DNA from: Agreia bicolorata
GTDB taxonomy: Bacteria > Actinomycetota > Actinomycetes > Actinomycetales > Microbacteriaceae
Length of the DNA stretch: 64,000 nucleotides
Assembly (NCBI RefSeq): GCF_000938265.1
Contig: NZ_JYFC01000008.1
Coordinates: forward strand, 62,001 to 126,000
Direction of reading: 5' to 3'
The first letter of the stretch is position 1, and every line of letters starts with the position of its first letter. Shown one piece after another: positions 26,545 through 37,062 of this stretch. Made by a program: the position numbers and the translations under genes. Under the pieces are notes generated by a model. That model saw only the letters and a program-made list of their open reading frames with translations, was not told the origin of the DNA and ran no database searches.

Positions 26545-27726
26545 GTGACAACCAACCAGAACTATCTCGCAGTCATCAAAGTTGTCGGAATCGGCGGCGG
26601 CGGCGTGAACGCCGTCAACCGCATGATCGAACTCGGACTGCGGGGTGTCGAGTTCATCGCCATCAACACCGACGCCCAGGCGCTGCTGATGAGCGATGCC
26701 GACGTCAAGCTCGACGTCGGTCGTGAACTCACCCGTGGACTCGGCGCAGGCGCCGACCCCGAGGTGGGTCGTCGAGCCGCCGAAGACCACGCCGAAGAGA
26801 TCGAAGAGGCCCTGTCCGGCGCCGACATGGTCTTCGTCACCGCGGGCGAGGGTGGAGGCACGGGAACGGGTGGCGCGCCCGTCGTCGCACGCATCGCGAA
26901 GTCGATCGGCGCCCTGACCATCGGTGTCGTCACGAAGCCCTTCGGATTCGAAGGCAAGCGCCGCGCTGCGCAGGCCGAAGACGGTGTCGCGACTCTCAAG
27001 AACGAGGTCGACACCCTCATCGTCGTGCCGAACGACCGCCTGCTCGAGATCAGCGACCGCGGCATCAGCATGCTCGAGGCCTTCTCTACGGCCGATCAGG
27101 TACTGCTCGCCGGTGTTCAGGGCATCACCGACCTCATTACGACACCCGGGCTCATCAACCTCGACTTCGCCGACGTCAAGAGCGTTATGCAGGGTGCAGG
27201 CTCGGCTCTTATGGGGATCGGTTCCTCTCGTGGGGCCGACAGGGCCATCAAGGCGGCCGAACTCGCTGTCGCGTCGCCGCTTCTCGAGGCGAGCATCGAG
27301 GGTGCACACGGTGTGCTCCTCTCGATTCAGGGCGGATCGAACCTCGGAATTTTCGAGATCAACGATGCCGCGAAGCTGGTTCAGGACGCCGTGCACCCCG
27401 AGGCGAACATTATCTTCGGTGCAGTCATCGACGACACGCTCGGCGACGAGGTGCGTGTCACCGTCATCGCCGCCGGTTTCGACGGCGGCGACGCGACAGA
27501 TCAGAGGCGCGGAAGCTTTGTCGCGTCGGCAGACGAAAAAGACCCGTACGGCCCCGGCGGAACCGCCATTTCGACGCTCGCCCCCGTTCGTCACGCCGAG
27601 GAGCAGCCGGCCGAGACCCCGTCGTGGTCGCAGACCGGCGAGCACCACCTCACCGGTGCCGTCGCCTTCGATCCCGCGTCGGAAGACGACGATACCGACC
27701 TGGACGTTCCCGACTTCCTCAAGTGA
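26545..27726 (+). CDS. ftsZ: Cell division GTPase FtsZ
   Basis: Tubulin homologue that forms the cytokinetic ring. The 393-residue protein has a short N-terminal segment, [19 protein letters not shown], the tubulin signature GGGTGTGG at 103-110, NDRLLE, and the T7 loop region [11 protein letters not shown] with its catalytic Asp. A variable acidic linker ends in DLDVPDFLK, the conserved C-terminal peptide that binds SepF and other partners. GTG start with a strong AGCGGAGG site. Its stop overlaps the YggS-family start. Confidence 0.97.
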   Translation: MTTNQNYLAVIKVVGIGGGGVNAVNRMIELGLRGVEFIAINTDAQALLMSDADVKLDVGRELTRGLGAGADPEVGRRAAEDHAEEIEEALSGADMVFVTAGEGGGTGTGGAPVVARIAKSIGALTIGVVTKPFGFEGKRRAAQAEDGVATLKNEVDTLIVVPNDRLLEISDRGISMLEAFSTADQVLLAGVQGITDLITTPGLINLDFADVKSVMQGAGSALMGIGSSRGADRAIKAAELAVASPLLEASIEGAHGVLLSIQGGSNLGIFEINDAAKLVQDAVHPEANIIFGAVIDDTLGDEVRVTVIAAGFDGGDATDQRRGSFVASADEKDPYGPGGTAISTLAPVRHAEEQPAETPSWSQTGEHHLTGAVAFDPASEDDDTDLDVPDFLK

Positions 27727-28394
27727 CACTCGAGCAACGCCTTTCGGAGGTCACAGCTCGGGCCGCAGCCGCTGCGACCCGAGCGGGGCGCACCCTTGAC
27801 GAACTCACGATCATTCCCGTGACCAAGTTCCATCCGGCGTCGCTCGTGCGCGAACTCTACGAGCTCGGCATACGTGACGTCGCTGAGAATCGTCACCAGG
27901 AGGCCCGCGAGAAAGCTCTCGAACTTGCCGATCTGACCGACCTCCGCTGGAATTTCGTGGGGCAGCTGCAGGGCAAGAAGGCCAGGCAGGTGCGTTCGTA
28001 TGCACGCATCATTCAGTCGATCGACAGGGCTTCGCTGATCGACTCGCTGTCGTCGGACGACACGGATACGTCGATCTTCCTGCAGGTCAATCTCACCGAC
28101 GATCCTGCACGCGGGGGAGCGGCCGCCGACCAGCTCGAGGAGTTGACCGAGCACGCGCTACGCGCCCAAGGCATCCGGCTCGAAGGTCTGATGGCTGTGG
28201 CGCCCCTCGGCGTAGACCCGGGAGCCGCCTTCGCTCGAGTTCGCCAGCTGTCCGAGCGCATCCGTCGCATCGCGCCCACGGCGTCGTCGATCTCGGCCGG
28301 TATGTCTGCCGATTTCGAGTCGGCCATCGCCGAAGGGGCGACACACCTACGAATTGGTACCGCAATCACTGGAAATCGCCCAACGGGCGGTTAA
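27723..28394 (+). CDS. YggS/PLPBP family pyridoxal phosphate homeostasis protein
   Basis: A 223-residue, single-domain PLP-binding barrel protein related to alanine racemase but without racemase function. Visible motifs are [30 protein letters not shown] (the Lys in VTKFHP is the expected PLP-linked residue), [28 protein letters not shown] and [25 protein letters not shown]. The GTG start lies within the ftsZ stop. The laccase-domain gene pgeF that often lies between ftsZ and yggS is absent. Confidence 0.92.
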   Translation: MTLEQRLSEVTARAAAAATRAGRTLDELTIIPVTKFHPASLVRELYELGIRDVAENRHQEAREKALELADLTDLRWNFVGQLQGKKARQVRSYARIIQSIDRASLIDSLSSDDTDTSIFLQVNLTDDPARGGAAADQLEELTEHALRAQGIRLEGLMAVAPLGVDPGAAFARVRQLSERIRRIAPTASSISAGMSADFESAIAEGATHLRIGTAITGNRPTGG

Positions 28395-28435
28395 TCTTGC
28401 GACTAGGCACCTGAATCACATACCGGAGGAACACA

Positions 28436-28924
28436 ATGGCCAACCCGCTTCGCAAGACGATGGTGTACCTGGGTCTGGCGGACGAAGAGCTGGAGTATGA
28501 AACTCCCGCCCCTGGTCCCGTCGCCCCGGTTCCCGCTCCCCAGTCCCACTCGGCGCAGGCGCACGCCGCACCGGCCGCAACGCGGGCACCAGTAACTCCG
28601 CTGCGCAAGACGCACATCCAGAAGAACGTGGCACCCACTGAAATGAACGAGATCCTCACGGTTCACCCCAAGCAGTACAAAGATGCTCAGGTCATCGCAG
28701 AGAACTTCCGCGAGGGTATCCCGGTCATCATCAACCTGTCGCAGATGACCGATGCCGACGCGCGTCGCCTCATCGACTTCGCCGGCGGGCTGTCGCAGGG
28801 CCTCTACGGAAAGATCGAGCGCGTCACCAGCAAGGTGTTCCTGCTTTCGCCGTCGCACGTTTCGGTCTCTGGCGACACATCGGCGGACACGCGCGCGGAG
28901 TCATCCTTCTTCGTCCAGTCATAA
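28436..28924 (+). CDS. sepF: Cell division protein SepF
   Basis: FtsZ-binding membrane anchor essential in actinobacteria that lack FtsA. The 162-residue protein starts with the amphipathic [19 protein letters not shown] Pro/Ala linker follows (about 22-57), then the globular SepF domain (about 72-150) with [43 protein letters not shown] and [25 protein letters not shown] precedes the ATG. The context between yggS and yggT is the standard order. Confidence 0.95.
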   Translation: MANPLRKTMVYLGLADEELEYETPAPGPVAPVPAPQSHSAQAHAAPAATRAPVTPLRKTHIQKNVAPTEMNEILTVHPKQYKDAQVIAENFREGIPVIINLSQMTDADARRLIDFAGGLSQGLYGKIERVTSKVFLLSPSHVSVSGDTSADTRAESSFFVQS

Positions 28925-28931
28925 TTGACGA

Positions 28932-29240
28932 GTGGATCTACTCGTCATCATCGTCGCGTCAGTCGCGTATTACGCGCTGCTCGTCTACTTCTTTCTCATG
29001 TGGGGGCGCTTCGTCCTCGACCTGGTGCAGAGTTTCCAGCGTTCCTGGCGACCGGCAGGCGCTGTGCTGTTCATCGCCGAAGTCGCGTACACGGTGACCG
29101 ACCCTCCGATAAAGTTCTTCCGCCGAATCATCCCGCCGCTCCGTCTCGGGCCTGTGGCGTTCGATTTCGGCTGGAGCATTGTGATGCTGCTCGTCATCAT
29201 CGCCATGTTCATCCTGAACCTCGTCAGGTATTCGGCGTAG
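28932..29240 (+). CDS. YggT family membrane protein
   Basis: A 102-residue protein with two to three hydrophobic segments (about 2-24, 43-60 and 77-99). The family hallmark PIKFFRRIIPPLRLGPVAFDFGW lies between the helices. YggT/YlmG proteins are linked genetically to membrane-protein placement and division, but no biochemical role is settled. It begins seven bases after the sepF stop (GTG), so it is probably in the same transcript. Confidence 0.88.
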   Translation: MDLLVIIVASVAYYALLVYFFLMWGRFVLDLVQSFQRSWRPAGAVLFIAEVAYTVTDPPIKFFRRIIPPLRLGPVAFDFGWSIVMLLVIIAMFILNLVRYSA

Positions 29241-29367
29241 CTCGCTGTAGTGTGTGTCATGCACAATCGAGACACGTGCCCGTGGGCCTGAATGCCCGCC
29301 GCCGTGTTTATTGCTAGCGTTAGTTAGCGATATCCCCGTTCGTCGAATGTAATAAAGGTGGAAGAAC
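29241..29367 (+). other. Intergenic region upstream of wag31
   Basis: 127 bases. It contains the repeat TAGCGTTAGTTAGCG near 29316-29330 with several possible TA...T -10 hexamers, and AAAGGTGGAAG as the ribosome-binding site of wag31. A separate wag31 promoter is likely, since this gene is usually expressed strongly, but I cannot single out one -35/-10 pair. Confidence 0.35.
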
Positions 29368-30018
29368 ATGGCGTTAACTCCAGAAGACGTTGTTAACAAG
29401 CGCTTCGCGCAGACCAAGTTCCGCGAGGGCTACGACCAGGACGAGGTCGATGACTTCCTGGACGAGGTCGTCGTTGAACTCCGTCGACTGACCCAGGAGA
29501 ACGAGGAGCTTCGTGCTCAGCTCTCTTCGGGCGGCTCTGCTCCGTCGGCCGCCGCTGACGCACCCGTCGTCTCCGAGCCTGTTGCCGACGCTCCCGTCGC
29601 CGACCAGGTCGTCCCCGAGCCCGTCGCGGCCGCTCCGGCTCCGGTCGCCGCTGCTCCGGCGCCCGCCGCAGACGACGACGCGGCTTCGACCACGAACCTG
29701 CTGCAGCTGGCACGCCGCCTGCATGACGAGCACGTCAAGGAAGGCGCGGACAAGCGCGATGCACTCATCGCCGAGGGCCACGCCACCGCCGCACGCATCG
29801 TCGCCGAAGCAGAGACGAAGCAGCGCAACGACCTCGCCCGCCTCAACCAGGAGAAGGCTGCCATCGAGCACCGCATCGACGAGCTGCGCTCGTTCGAGAA
29901 GGACTACCGAGTGAAGCTGAAGAGCTACATCGAGGGCCAGCTCCGCGACCTCGACTCCTCGGGCACCGAAGGCGGATCGAACTCCTCCGCACCGAGCTAC
30001 ACCGGCTTTGGAGGCTAG
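29368..30018 (+). CDS. wag31: Polar growth and division protein DivIVA/Wag31
   Basis: Coiled-coil scaffold that binds curved membrane at poles and septum and directs actinobacterial tip growth. The 216-residue protein has the N-terminal lipid-binding domain MALTPEDVVNKRFAQTKFREGYDQDEVDDFLDEVV-type sequence (residues 1-50) and a low-complexity Ala/Pro/Val linker (about 52-108). A C-terminal coiled coil (about 115-195) contains repeated charged heptads. It ends YTGFGG. Its length is short compared with mycobacterial Wag31. It lies last in the division cluster; lspA overlaps its 3' end. Confidence 0.93.
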   Translation: MALTPEDVVNKRFAQTKFREGYDQDEVDDFLDEVVVELRRLTQENEELRAQLSSGGSAPSAAADAPVVSEPVADAPVADQVVPEPVAAAPAPVAAAPAPAADDDAASTTNLLQLARRLHDEHVKEGADKRDALIAEGHATAARIVAEAETKQRNDLARLNQEKAAIEHRIDELRSFEKDYRVKLKSYIEGQLRDLDSSGTEGGSNSSAPSYTGFGG

Positions 30019-30586
30019 GACTGCCGCGAAGGCCAGTCCCAGGGTCCTGATCGTCCTGGTTCTCGTTGCAATCGCTGCGTTTATCCTCGATCAAGGCTCC
30101 AAGTATCTCGTTGTCACAACGCTGAAACCGGATGAGGTCGTCCCCGTGCTGGGCGACCTCCTCCAGTTTCAGTTCGTCAAGAATCCAGGCGCCGCCTTCT
30201 CCATAGGCAACGCCTACACCTGGATCTTCTCGATCCTCGCGTCTGCGGTCACCGTGTTCATCGTGTGGTTCGCACGTCGCATCCGCTCGCTCGGCTGGGC
30301 GATCGTGTTCGGCCTCCTCCTCGGAGGTGTGCTCGGCAATCTGACCGATCGGCTGTTCCGCGAGCCGGGCTTCGGAGTCGGGCATGTGATCGACTTCCTC
30401 CGCATTCCGCTGCTGCCGGCCATCTTCAATATCGCCGACACCGCGATTGTCGTCAGCATGGGCCTTTTCCTCATCCTGACTCTGCGTGGCATCGGCCTCG
30501 ACGGCTCCCGGCCCGTCCGCACGGGCGACGGGGAGTCAGATGAACTCCAGGAGTCGTCGGCGACATCGCCGGGCGAGACCTCCTGA
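30008..30586 (+). CDS. lspA: Lipoprotein signal peptidase II
   Basis: Aspartic membrane protease that removes lipoprotein signal peptides. The 192-residue protein has four membrane helices. Conserved blocks are [38 protein letters not shown] with catalytic Asp129, and FNIADTAIV with catalytic Asp144. The reading frame starts with TTG inside the end of wag31; no better start is visible, so the N-terminus is uncertain. A Ser/Gly-rich hydrophilic C-terminal tail of about 30 residues follows the last helix. It overlaps rluD by one base. Confidence 0.92.
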   Translation: MEARTAAKASPRVLIVLVLVAIAAFILDQGSKYLVVTTLKPDEVVPVLGDLLQFQFVKNPGAAFSIGNAYTWIFSILASAVTVFIVWFARRIRSLGWAIVFGLLLGGVLGNLTDRLFREPGFGVGHVIDFLRIPLLPAIFNIADTAIVVSMGLFLILTLRGIGLDGSRPVRTGDGESDELQESSATSPGETS

Positions 30587-31509
30587 TGGCAGAGAGCCGT
30601 TCCTTTCCGGTTCCTGACGGCCTAGACGGCACACGGGTCGACGCCGCGCTGGCGAAAATGCTCGGATTCTCGCGCACCTTCGCAGCAGAGATCCTCGATG
30701 CCGGCGGCGTAACGGTCGACGGTGTCGAGGTCGGCAAGTCCGACAGACTCCGGGCCGACTCGTGGCTCGAGGTCACGTGGAGCCCTAAGACCGAAGTGCA
30801 GATCGTGCCGATCGACGTGCCCGATCTGGGAATCGTGTACGACGATGACGACATCGTCGTCATCGACAAGCCCGTCGGTGTTGCAGCGCATCCTTCCGTC
30901 GGCTGGACCGGGCCGACGGTTCTCGGGGCGCTGGCGGGGGCGGGCTTCCGCATCTCCACGAGTGGCGCCGCAGAGCGCGCCGGCATTGTGCATCGACTCG
31001 ACGCCGGCACCAGCGGTCTTATGGTCGTCGCGAAGAGCGAAGACGCCTATACGTGGCTCAAGAGCGCCTTTCACGACCGCGAGGTCGACAAGATCTATCA
31101 CGCCGTCGTACAGGGTCATCCCGACCCTCTCGCGGGCACCATCGACGCGCCCATCGGACGCCATCCGCGTTCCGACTGGAAGTTCGCGGTGACCGCCGCC
31201 GGTAAACCGAGCGTGACGCACTACGAGACGCTCGAGGCTTTTCCCTCGGCGTCGCTGCTCGAGGTGCATCTCGAGACGGGGCGCACGCATCAGATCCGCG
31301 TGCACATGGCTGCACAGCGGCATCCCTGCGTCGGAGATGCGATGTACGGTGCAGACCCGACGATCTCGACGCGTCTCGGCCTCACGAGGCAATGGCTGCA
31401 CGCGAAACGCCTCGGATTCATCCACCCGAGAAGCCGAGAGTACGTGTCGTTCGAATCGCCGTACTCGCTCGATCTGCAGCACGCGCTCGATATTCTTCGC
31501 CGCGACTGA
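30586..31509 (+). CDS. RluD-type 23S rRNA pseudouridine synthase
   Basis: Isomerises uridines in large-subunit rRNA. The 307-residue protein has an N-terminal S4 RNA-binding domain (about 14-65, [20 protein letters not shown]...[10 protein letters not shown]). A catalytic domain follows with [17 protein letters not shown] and [15 protein letters not shown], where Asp139 is the nucleophile. [11 protein letters not shown] occurs later. The exact target uridines are not predictable by eye. The ATG overlaps the lspA stop (TGATG), so translation is coupled. Confidence 0.92.
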   Translation: MAESRSFPVPDGLDGTRVDAALAKMLGFSRTFAAEILDAGGVTVDGVEVGKSDRLRADSWLEVTWSPKTEVQIVPIDVPDLGIVYDDDDIVVIDKPVGVAAHPSVGWTGPTVLGALAGAGFRISTSGAAERAGIVHRLDAGTSGLMVVAKSEDAYTWLKSAFHDREVDKIYHAVVQGHPDPLAGTIDAPIGRHPRSDWKFAVTAAGKPSVTHYETLEAFPSASLLEVHLETGRTHQIRVHMAAQRHPCVGDAMYGADPTISTRLGLTRQWLHAKRLGFIHPRSREYVSFESPYSLDLQHALDILRRD

Positions 31510-31575
31510 GGTCGCGTGTCGGGGGAGCCGACGTAAACTTGAGACCTCTCAGCCCAGCATTAGTCGGAGTCATCT

Positions 31576-34500
31576 GTGCCTTCTCAGGATTCATTCGTTC
31601 ACCTCCACGTGCACAGCGAGTACTCGATGCTCGACGGTGCCGCGCGGGTGAAACCCTTGATCGAGGCAGCGGTCGAGCAGGGCATGCCTGCCGTCGCCGT
31701 GACCGACCACGGCAACGTCTTCGGAGCGTTCGACTTCTGGAAGACGGCCACCGACGCGGGCATCAAGCCGATCATCGGAACCGAGGCGTACATCACGCCC
31801 GGCACTGCCCGAGGCGATAAGACAAGGGTCAAGTGGGGCGGCCCCAACTCCGGTCGAGACGATGTCTCGGGTTCCGGTGCCTACACCCACATGACCCTGC
31901 TCTCCGAGACGACGGAGGGCATGCACAACCTCTTCCGGCTCTCGTCGCGGGCCTCTATCGAGGGCTACTACTTCAAACCGCGCATGGACCGCGAGCTTCT
32001 GAGCATGTACTCGACAGGGCTCATCGCGACCACCGGATGCCCGAGCGGCGAGATCCAGACCCGCCTGCGGCTGGGGCAGTACGACGAGGCGCTCAAGGCA
32101 GCCAGCGACTATCGCGACATCTTCGGCAAAGAGAACTACTTCGCCGAGATCATGGATCACGGGCTCGGCATCGAGCGGCAGATCATGCCCGACCTGCTGC
32201 GGCTGGCCAAAGAACTCGACTTGCGGCTGGTCGCAACCAACGACTTGCACTACACGCACGCACACGATGCGACGAGCCACGCCGCCCTGCTGTGCGTCCA
32301 GTCGGGTTCGACACTGTCCGACCCCAACCGGTTCAAGTTCGACGCCGACGAGTTCTACCTCAAGTCCGCAGCCGAGATGCGGCACCTGTTCCGCGATCAC
32401 CCCGAGGCGTGCGACAACACGCTGCTCATCGCCGAGCGGTGCGAAACGGTCTTCAACACCTCGGCCAACTACATGCCCCGGTTCCCTGTCCCGGAAGGCG
32501 AGACCGAAGATTCCTGGCTGGTCAAGGAGGTCGAGGCGGGCCTGATCGCCCGCTACCCGAACGGCATCCCCGACGATGTGCGTGCGCGTGCCGAGTACGA
32601 GACCGGCGTCATCCTTCAGATGGGGTTCCCCGGCTACTTCCTCGTTGTGGCCGACTTCATCAACTGGTCGAAGAAGAACGGAATCCGCGTCGGTCCCGGT
32701 CGTGGCTCGGGCGCAGGCTCGATGGTGGCCTACGCCATGAACATCACCGACCTCGACCCGATCAGGCACGGCCTGATCTTCGAGCGGTTCCTCAACCCCG
32801 ACCGCGTCTCCATGCCCGACTTCGACGTCGACTTCGACGACCGTCGCCGTGGCGAGGTCATCAAGTACGTCACCGAGAAGTACGGCGACGAGCGCGTGGC
32901 CCAGATCGTGACCTACGGAACGATCAAGGCGAAGCAGGCGCTAAAAGACTCGTCTCGCGTTCTGGGCTTCCCCTTCGGCATGGGCGACAAGCTGACCAAG
33001 GCAATGCCGCCGCCCATCATGGGAAAAGACATCCCGCTCTCGGGCATCTTCGATACGAAGCACCCGCGCTACAAAGAGGCATCCGACATCCGCGCGGTCA
33101 TCGAGAGCGATCCCGAGGCGCGCACCGTCTTCGACACCGCCGTCGGAATCGAGAACCTCAAGAGACAGTGGGGCGTGCACGCGGCCGGCGTCATCATGTC
33201 GAGCGAGCCGCTGATCGACATCATCCCGATCATGAAGCGCGAGCAAGACGGGCAGATCGTCACGCAGTTCGACTACCCGGCGGCTGAGGCGCTCGGCCTC
33301 ATCAAGATGGACTTCCTGGGTCTTCGCAACCTGACGATCATCGACGACGCGCTCGACAACATCCAATCGAACCGAGGGCACCGCCCCGTTCTCGAGGATC
33401 TCGAACTCGATGACGTGCCGTCGTACGAGCTCCTGGCCCGCGGAGACACCCTTGGGGTCTTCCAGCTCGATGGTGGGGCCATGCGCTCGCTCCTGCGTCT
33501 GATGAAGCCCGACAACTTCGAAGACATCTCGGCCGTGCTCGCGCTCTACCGGCCCGGCCCCATGGGCGCCGACTCGCACACCAACTACGCCCTGCGCAAG
33601 AACGGTCTGCAGCCGATCACCCCGATTCACCCCGAGCTCGAAGAGCCTCTTCAGGAGGTGCTGGGCACAACCCACGGCCTGATCGTGTACCAAGAGCAGG
33701 TCATGTCGATCGCTCAGAAGCTCGCCGGCTTCACGCTCGCCCAGGCCGACCTGCTGCGCCGCGCGATGGGAAAGAAGAAGAAGTCCGAGCTCGACAAGCA
33801 GTTCGAGGGCTTCTCCGCCGGTATGAAGGCCAACGGATACTCGATGGCGGCCGTTCAGACCCTCTGGGACATCCTTCTTCCCTTCTCCGACTACGCCTTC
33901 AATAAGGCCCACTCCGCGGCATACGGTGTGGTGTCGTATTGGACCGCGTACCTCAAGGCCCACTATCCGGCCGAGTACATGGCCGCCCTGCTGACCAGCG
34001 TCGGCGACTCCAAAGACAAGATGGCTCTCTACCTCAACGAGTGTCGGCGCATGAACATCAAGGTGCTTCCGCCCGACGTCAACGAATCGATCGGCTTCTT
34101 CGCGGCCGTGGGGGAGGACATCCGATTCGGACTCGGCGCCGTGCGCAACGTCGGGTTCAACGTCGTCGACGGCATCAAGAATTCTCGCGAGGAGAAGGGC
34201 CGCTTCGAGACTTTCCATGACTTCCTGCGCAAGGTTCCTCTGCCCGTCACCAACAAGCGGGCAATCGAGTCTCTGATCAAGGCCGGCGCGTTCGACTCCC
34301 TGGGCTCGTCGCGTCGCGCGTTGATGGAGATTCACGAGGATGCGGTCGAGAGCGCGGTGAGCGACAAGAGGGCCGAGGCGAACGGCCAGGTCGGATTCGA
34401 CTTCGACAGCCTGTGGGACGAGCCCCAGACCGAGAGCCAGGTTCCCGAACGGCCGGAGTGGACGAAGCGAGACAAGCTCGCGTTCGAACGGGAGATGCTC

Positions 34501-35094
34501 GGACTGTACGTGTCGGACCACCCGTTGGCCGGTCTCGAGATCCCCCTGGCGAAGCACGCGTCGACATCGATCACCGACCTGCTCGCCAGCGAGCACACCC
34601 AAGACGGCGATCAGGTCACCGTCGCGGGTTTGATCACCAGCGTGCAGCATCGCACGGCACGCAACAGCGGCAACCAATACGGCATGATCCAGATCGAGGA
34701 CTTCGGCGGCGAAGTCACGGCCATGTTCATGGGCAAGTCGTATCAGGAGTTCGCACCGGCACTGACCAACGACGCCATCGTCGTGGTTCGCGGGCGGGTC
34801 AGCATGCGCGACGACGGCCTGAATCTTCACGCGTTCAGTCTGTTCTCACCCGATCTGGGCCAGGCCGGAGGCTTCGGCCCTGTCGAGATTTCTCTGACCG
34901 AGGCGCGGGCGACCACTGACACAGTTCAGGCGCTGAACGACGTGCTCATCCGGCACTCCGGCGACACAGAAGTTCGGTTGAAGCTCGTCAAGGGTCAGAC
35001 CGCGCGGGTCTTCGAAATTCCCTATCCGGTGAGGGTCTCGGCCGACCTCTACGGTGAGCTGAAGTCGCTTCTCGGGCCGAACTGCCTGGCGTGA
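31576..35094 (+). CDS. dnaE: DNA polymerase III subunit alpha DnaE
   Basis: Replicative polymerase catalytic subunit. The 1172-residue protein opens with a PHP domain (FVHLHVHSEYSMLDGAARVK, AVTDHGNVFGAF). The catalytic palm has GPGRGSGAGSMVAYAM and PDFDVDFDD at about 414-422 with the metal-binding Asp pair. YNFNKAHS-like YAFNKAHSAAYG follows, then a helix-hairpin-helix region and an OB-fold (QVTVAGLITSVQHRTARNSG). The GTG start is preceded by CGGAG. TAAACT upstream, near 31531-31540, could be the -10 of its own promoter. Confidence 0.97.
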   Translation: MPSQDSFVHLHVHSEYSMLDGAARVKPLIEAAVEQGMPAVAVTDHGNVFGAFDFWKTATDAGIKPIIGTEAYITPGTARGDKTRVKWGGPNSGRDDVSGSGAYTHMTLLSETTEGMHNLFRLSSRASIEGYYFKPRMDRELLSMYSTGLIATTGCPSGEIQTRLRLGQYDEALKAASDYRDIFGKENYFAEIMDHGLGIERQIMPDLLRLAKELDLRLVATNDLHYTHAHDATSHAALLCVQSGSTLSDPNRFKFDADEFYLKSAAEMRHLFRDHPEACDNTLLIAERCETVFNTSANYMPRFPVPEGETEDSWLVKEVEAGLIARYPNGIPDDVRARAEYETGVILQMGFPGYFLVVADFINWSKKNGIRVGPGRGSGAGSMVAYAMNITDLDPIRHGLIFERFLNPDRVSMPDFDVDFDDRRRGEVIKYVTEKYGDERVAQIVTYGTIKAKQALKDSSRVLGFPFGMGDKLTKAMPPPIMGKDIPLSGIFDTKHPRYKEASDIRAVIESDPEARTVFDTAVGIENLKRQWGVHAAGVIMSSEPLIDIIPIMKREQDGQIVTQFDYPAAEALGLIKMDFLGLRNLTIIDDALDNIQSNRGHRPVLEDLELDDVPSYELLARGDTLGVFQLDGGAMRSLLRLMKPDNFEDISAVLALYRPGPMGADSHTNYALRKNGLQPITPIHPELEEPLQEVLGTTHGLIVYQEQVMSIAQKLAGFTLAQADLLRRAMGKKKKSELDKQFEGFSAGMKANGYSMAAVQTLWDILLPFSDYAFNKAHSAAYGVVSYWTAYLKAHYPAEYMAALLTSVGDSKDKMALYLNECRRMNIKVLPPDVNESIGFFAAVGEDIRFGLGAVRNVGFNVVDGIKNSREEKGRFETFHDFLRKVPLPVTNKRAIESLIKAGAFDSLGSSRRALMEIHEDAVESAVSDKRAEANGQVGFDFDSLWDEPQTESQVPERPEWTKRDKLAFEREMLGLYVSDHPLAGLEIPLAKHASTSITDLLASEHTQDGDQVTVAGLITSVQHRTARNSGNQYGMIQIEDFGGEVTAMFMGKSYQEFAPALTNDAIVVVRGRVSMRDDGLNLHAFSLFSPDLGQAGGFGPVEISLTEARATTDTVQALNDVLIRHSGDTEVRLKLVKGQTARVFEIPYPVRVSADLYGELKSLLGPNCLA

Positions 35095-35113
35095 TCGCGG
35101 AAGGTCGCTTCGG

Positions 35114-35653
35114 CTAGGCGTGATCGCCGAGCAGCCGGTATGCGCGCTCGTGGTAAAGCAGGGCATCGTCGTCTTCGCCGAGCGCGCCTTGCTCGATCTG
35201 CACCGCTACGACGGCGTTGTTGTGCAGGGGCATGCGCCCGATGATGCGTCCCACCATCCATGCGGTCACATCGTTCAGGATGGGCAGGCCGTGCGGGCCG
35301 GTATGCCAGTGATCGCCCTCGAAGCGAAGCGCATGGTCGCCCGACATGATCTCGGCAACGGGCCTGTTGCGCGACCCGAGCATGTGGATGGCCACATGAT
35401 CGGTCTCGGCGATCGCCCGCCAGGCGCTGGCCGAGCGTGCCATGTTGAACGTTGCCATCGGCGGCACGGCGGAGAGCGACGACAACGACGTTGCGGTGAA
35501 GCCGACCGGTGCGCCCTCGGGCGAGAGCGCGGTGACGACCGCGACCCCAGCGGCGTGGCGCCGGAAAGCCTGTTTGAAGGCGAGGAGATCGTCGGGGGTC
35601 TGCGGCTGGCTGGACGTGCTCTCGGGTGCGTCGGGCTGGGATGTATCGGTCAC
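35114..35653 (-). CDS. Flavin reductase-like FMN-binding protein
   Basis: A 179-residue NAD(P)H:flavin oxidoreductase-type protein. After a low-complexity Ser/Pro N-terminus it shows FKQAFRRHAAGVAVVTALSPEGAPVGFTATSLSSLS, the standard FMN-binding entry of the flavin reductase family. FNMARSASAWRAI, FAVHML-like VAIHMLGSRN and the conserved GDHWHTGPHGLP follow. It may supply reduced flavin to a monooxygenase not present here. The GTG at 35653 follows GGAGGA; a TTG four codons earlier is less likely. It is divergent from hisD with an 82-base gap. Confidence 0.88.
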   Translation of the reverse strand: MTDTSQPDAPESTSSQPQTPDDLLAFKQAFRRHAAGVAVVTALSPEGAPVGFTATSLSSLSAVPPMATFNMARSASAWRAIAETDHVAIHMLGSRNRPVAEIMSGDHALRFEGDHWHTGPHGLPILNDVTAWMVGRIIGRMPLHNNAVVAVQIEQGALGEDDDALLYHERAYRLLGDHA

Positions 35654-35735
35654 ACTGTCCTCCAACTCGACGCAGCGTGTGAGCTATTCCCGACGGCGGC
35701 CACTGACCGGTATCGGCCAATACAATGGACAGGCC

Positions 35736-37052
35736 ATGATTCAGACGATCGACCTTCGGGGTCACAAGCCTAGTCCTTCAGAACTCATCGACCTCGTGCC
35801 TCGATCGCTCACCGACGTGTCGGTGGCGCAGGCTGCAGCTCAGCAGCTGATCGATGACGTCATCGATGGGGGAGAGCAGGCGATCCTCGACCAGGCCCTG
35901 CGCTTCGATGGGGTGACACCGCAGTCGATCCGTGTCTCCCAGAGTGACATCGATGAGGCCGTGGCACATCTCGATCCAGACGTTCGCACTGCTCTCGAGT
36001 CGGCGATTGAACGTGTACGCCAGGCGACGCGTGCTCAAGTCCCCCCGGCCATGACAACGACGCTAGGCGACGGCGCGCTCGTCGAGCAGCGGTGGCACCC
36101 GGTCGAAAGAGTCGGTCTCTATGTGCCTGGAGGCAAGGCCGTCTACCCGTCGAGCGTGGTGATGAATGTCGTGCCTGCCCAGGTGGCCGGGGTCGCTTCG
36201 ATCGCCCTCGTATCGCCCGCGCAGAAGGAATTCGGCGGATCGGTGCACCCGACGATTCTCGGCGCCGCCGGGCTTCTGGGAATCACCGAGGTCTACGCCA
36301 TGGGCGGAGCGGGCGCGATCGGAGCACTCGCCTACGGCATCCCGTCTCTCGGCCTGCACCCCGTGCAGGTCATCACAGGCCCGGGCAACGTCTACGTCGC
36401 CGCCGCGAAGCGTATCGTCGGCGCACGAACCGGAATCGACTCCGAAGCCGGCCCGACGGAGATTCTCATCATCGCCGACGCGAGTGCCGATGCCTCCTTC
36501 GTCACCGCCGACCTGGTGAGCCAGGCCGAACACGACGAGCTCGCAGCGGCTGTACTTGTCACCGATTCGCCGAAGCTTGCCGATCAGGTGCGCTCGCTTC
36601 TCGAGCACACCGCGCGCTCGACTCGTCACGCCGAGAGGGTCGCGATCGCACTCGACGGCGTGCAGTCGGCCATCGTGCTCGTCGACGATCTTGCGGCGGC
36701 GGCCGAGTTCAGCAACGCCTACGGTCCGGAACACCTCGAGATTCAGACGATCGATCCAGACGCGATCGTGTCATCGATCCACAACGCCGGGGCGATCTTT
36801 CTCGGCGCGTATTCTCCCGTGAGTCTCGGCGACTACCTGGCAGGCTCAAACCACGTGCTTCCGACGGGGGGCCAGTCGCGGTTCTCCTCCGGCCTCGGTG
36901 CCTATACCTTCCTGCGCCCGCAGCAGATCATCCGCTACGACCGCGCCGCCCTCCACGAGGTTAAAGACCGTATCCACGCTCTCGCCGAGTCGGAGAATCT
37001 TCCGGCGCACGCCGAGGCCGTGGCAGTACGCTTCGACTCTCCCGACCGTTAG
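35736..37052 (+). CDS. hisD: Histidinol dehydrogenase
   Basis: Zinc enzyme that oxidises L-histidinol to L-histidine in two NAD-dependent steps. The 438-residue length is typical. Motifs include [78 protein letters not shown] and YGPEHLEI, then [18 protein letters not shown]. No other his gene is adjacent. TACAAT at 35721-35726 lies nine bases before the ATG, so the 5' leader may be only a few bases long. Confidence 0.96.
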   Translation: MIQTIDLRGHKPSPSELIDLVPRSLTDVSVAQAAAQQLIDDVIDGGEQAILDQALRFDGVTPQSIRVSQSDIDEAVAHLDPDVRTALESAIERVRQATRAQVPPAMTTTLGDGALVEQRWHPVERVGLYVPGGKAVYPSSVVMNVVPAQVAGVASIALVSPAQKEFGGSVHPTILGAAGLLGITEVYAMGGAGAIGALAYGIPSLGLHPVQVITGPGNVYVAAAKRIVGARTGIDSEAGPTEILIIADASADASFVTADLVSQAEHDELAAAVLVTDSPKLADQVRSLLEHTARSTRHAERVAIALDGVQSAIVLVDDLAAAAEFSNAYGPEHLEIQTIDPDAIVSSIHNAGAIFLGAYSPVSLGDYLAGSNHVLPTGGQSRFSSGLGAYTFLRPQQIIRYDRAALHEVKDRIHALAESENLPAHAEAVAVRFDSPDR

Positions 37053-37062
37053 GCTCCGCGAC

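Noticed and set aside
29540-29690. Repetitive GCTCCGG/GCCGCT-like stretch in wag31 as a DNA repeat
   Set aside because: It simply encodes the Ala/Pro/Val linker of the protein; codons vary and no unit is conserved at DNA level.
32941-34830. Long open frame antisense to dnaE
   Set aside because: Shadow of dnaE; no recognisable domain, no ribosome-binding site, and it lies wholly inside conserved polymerase sequence.
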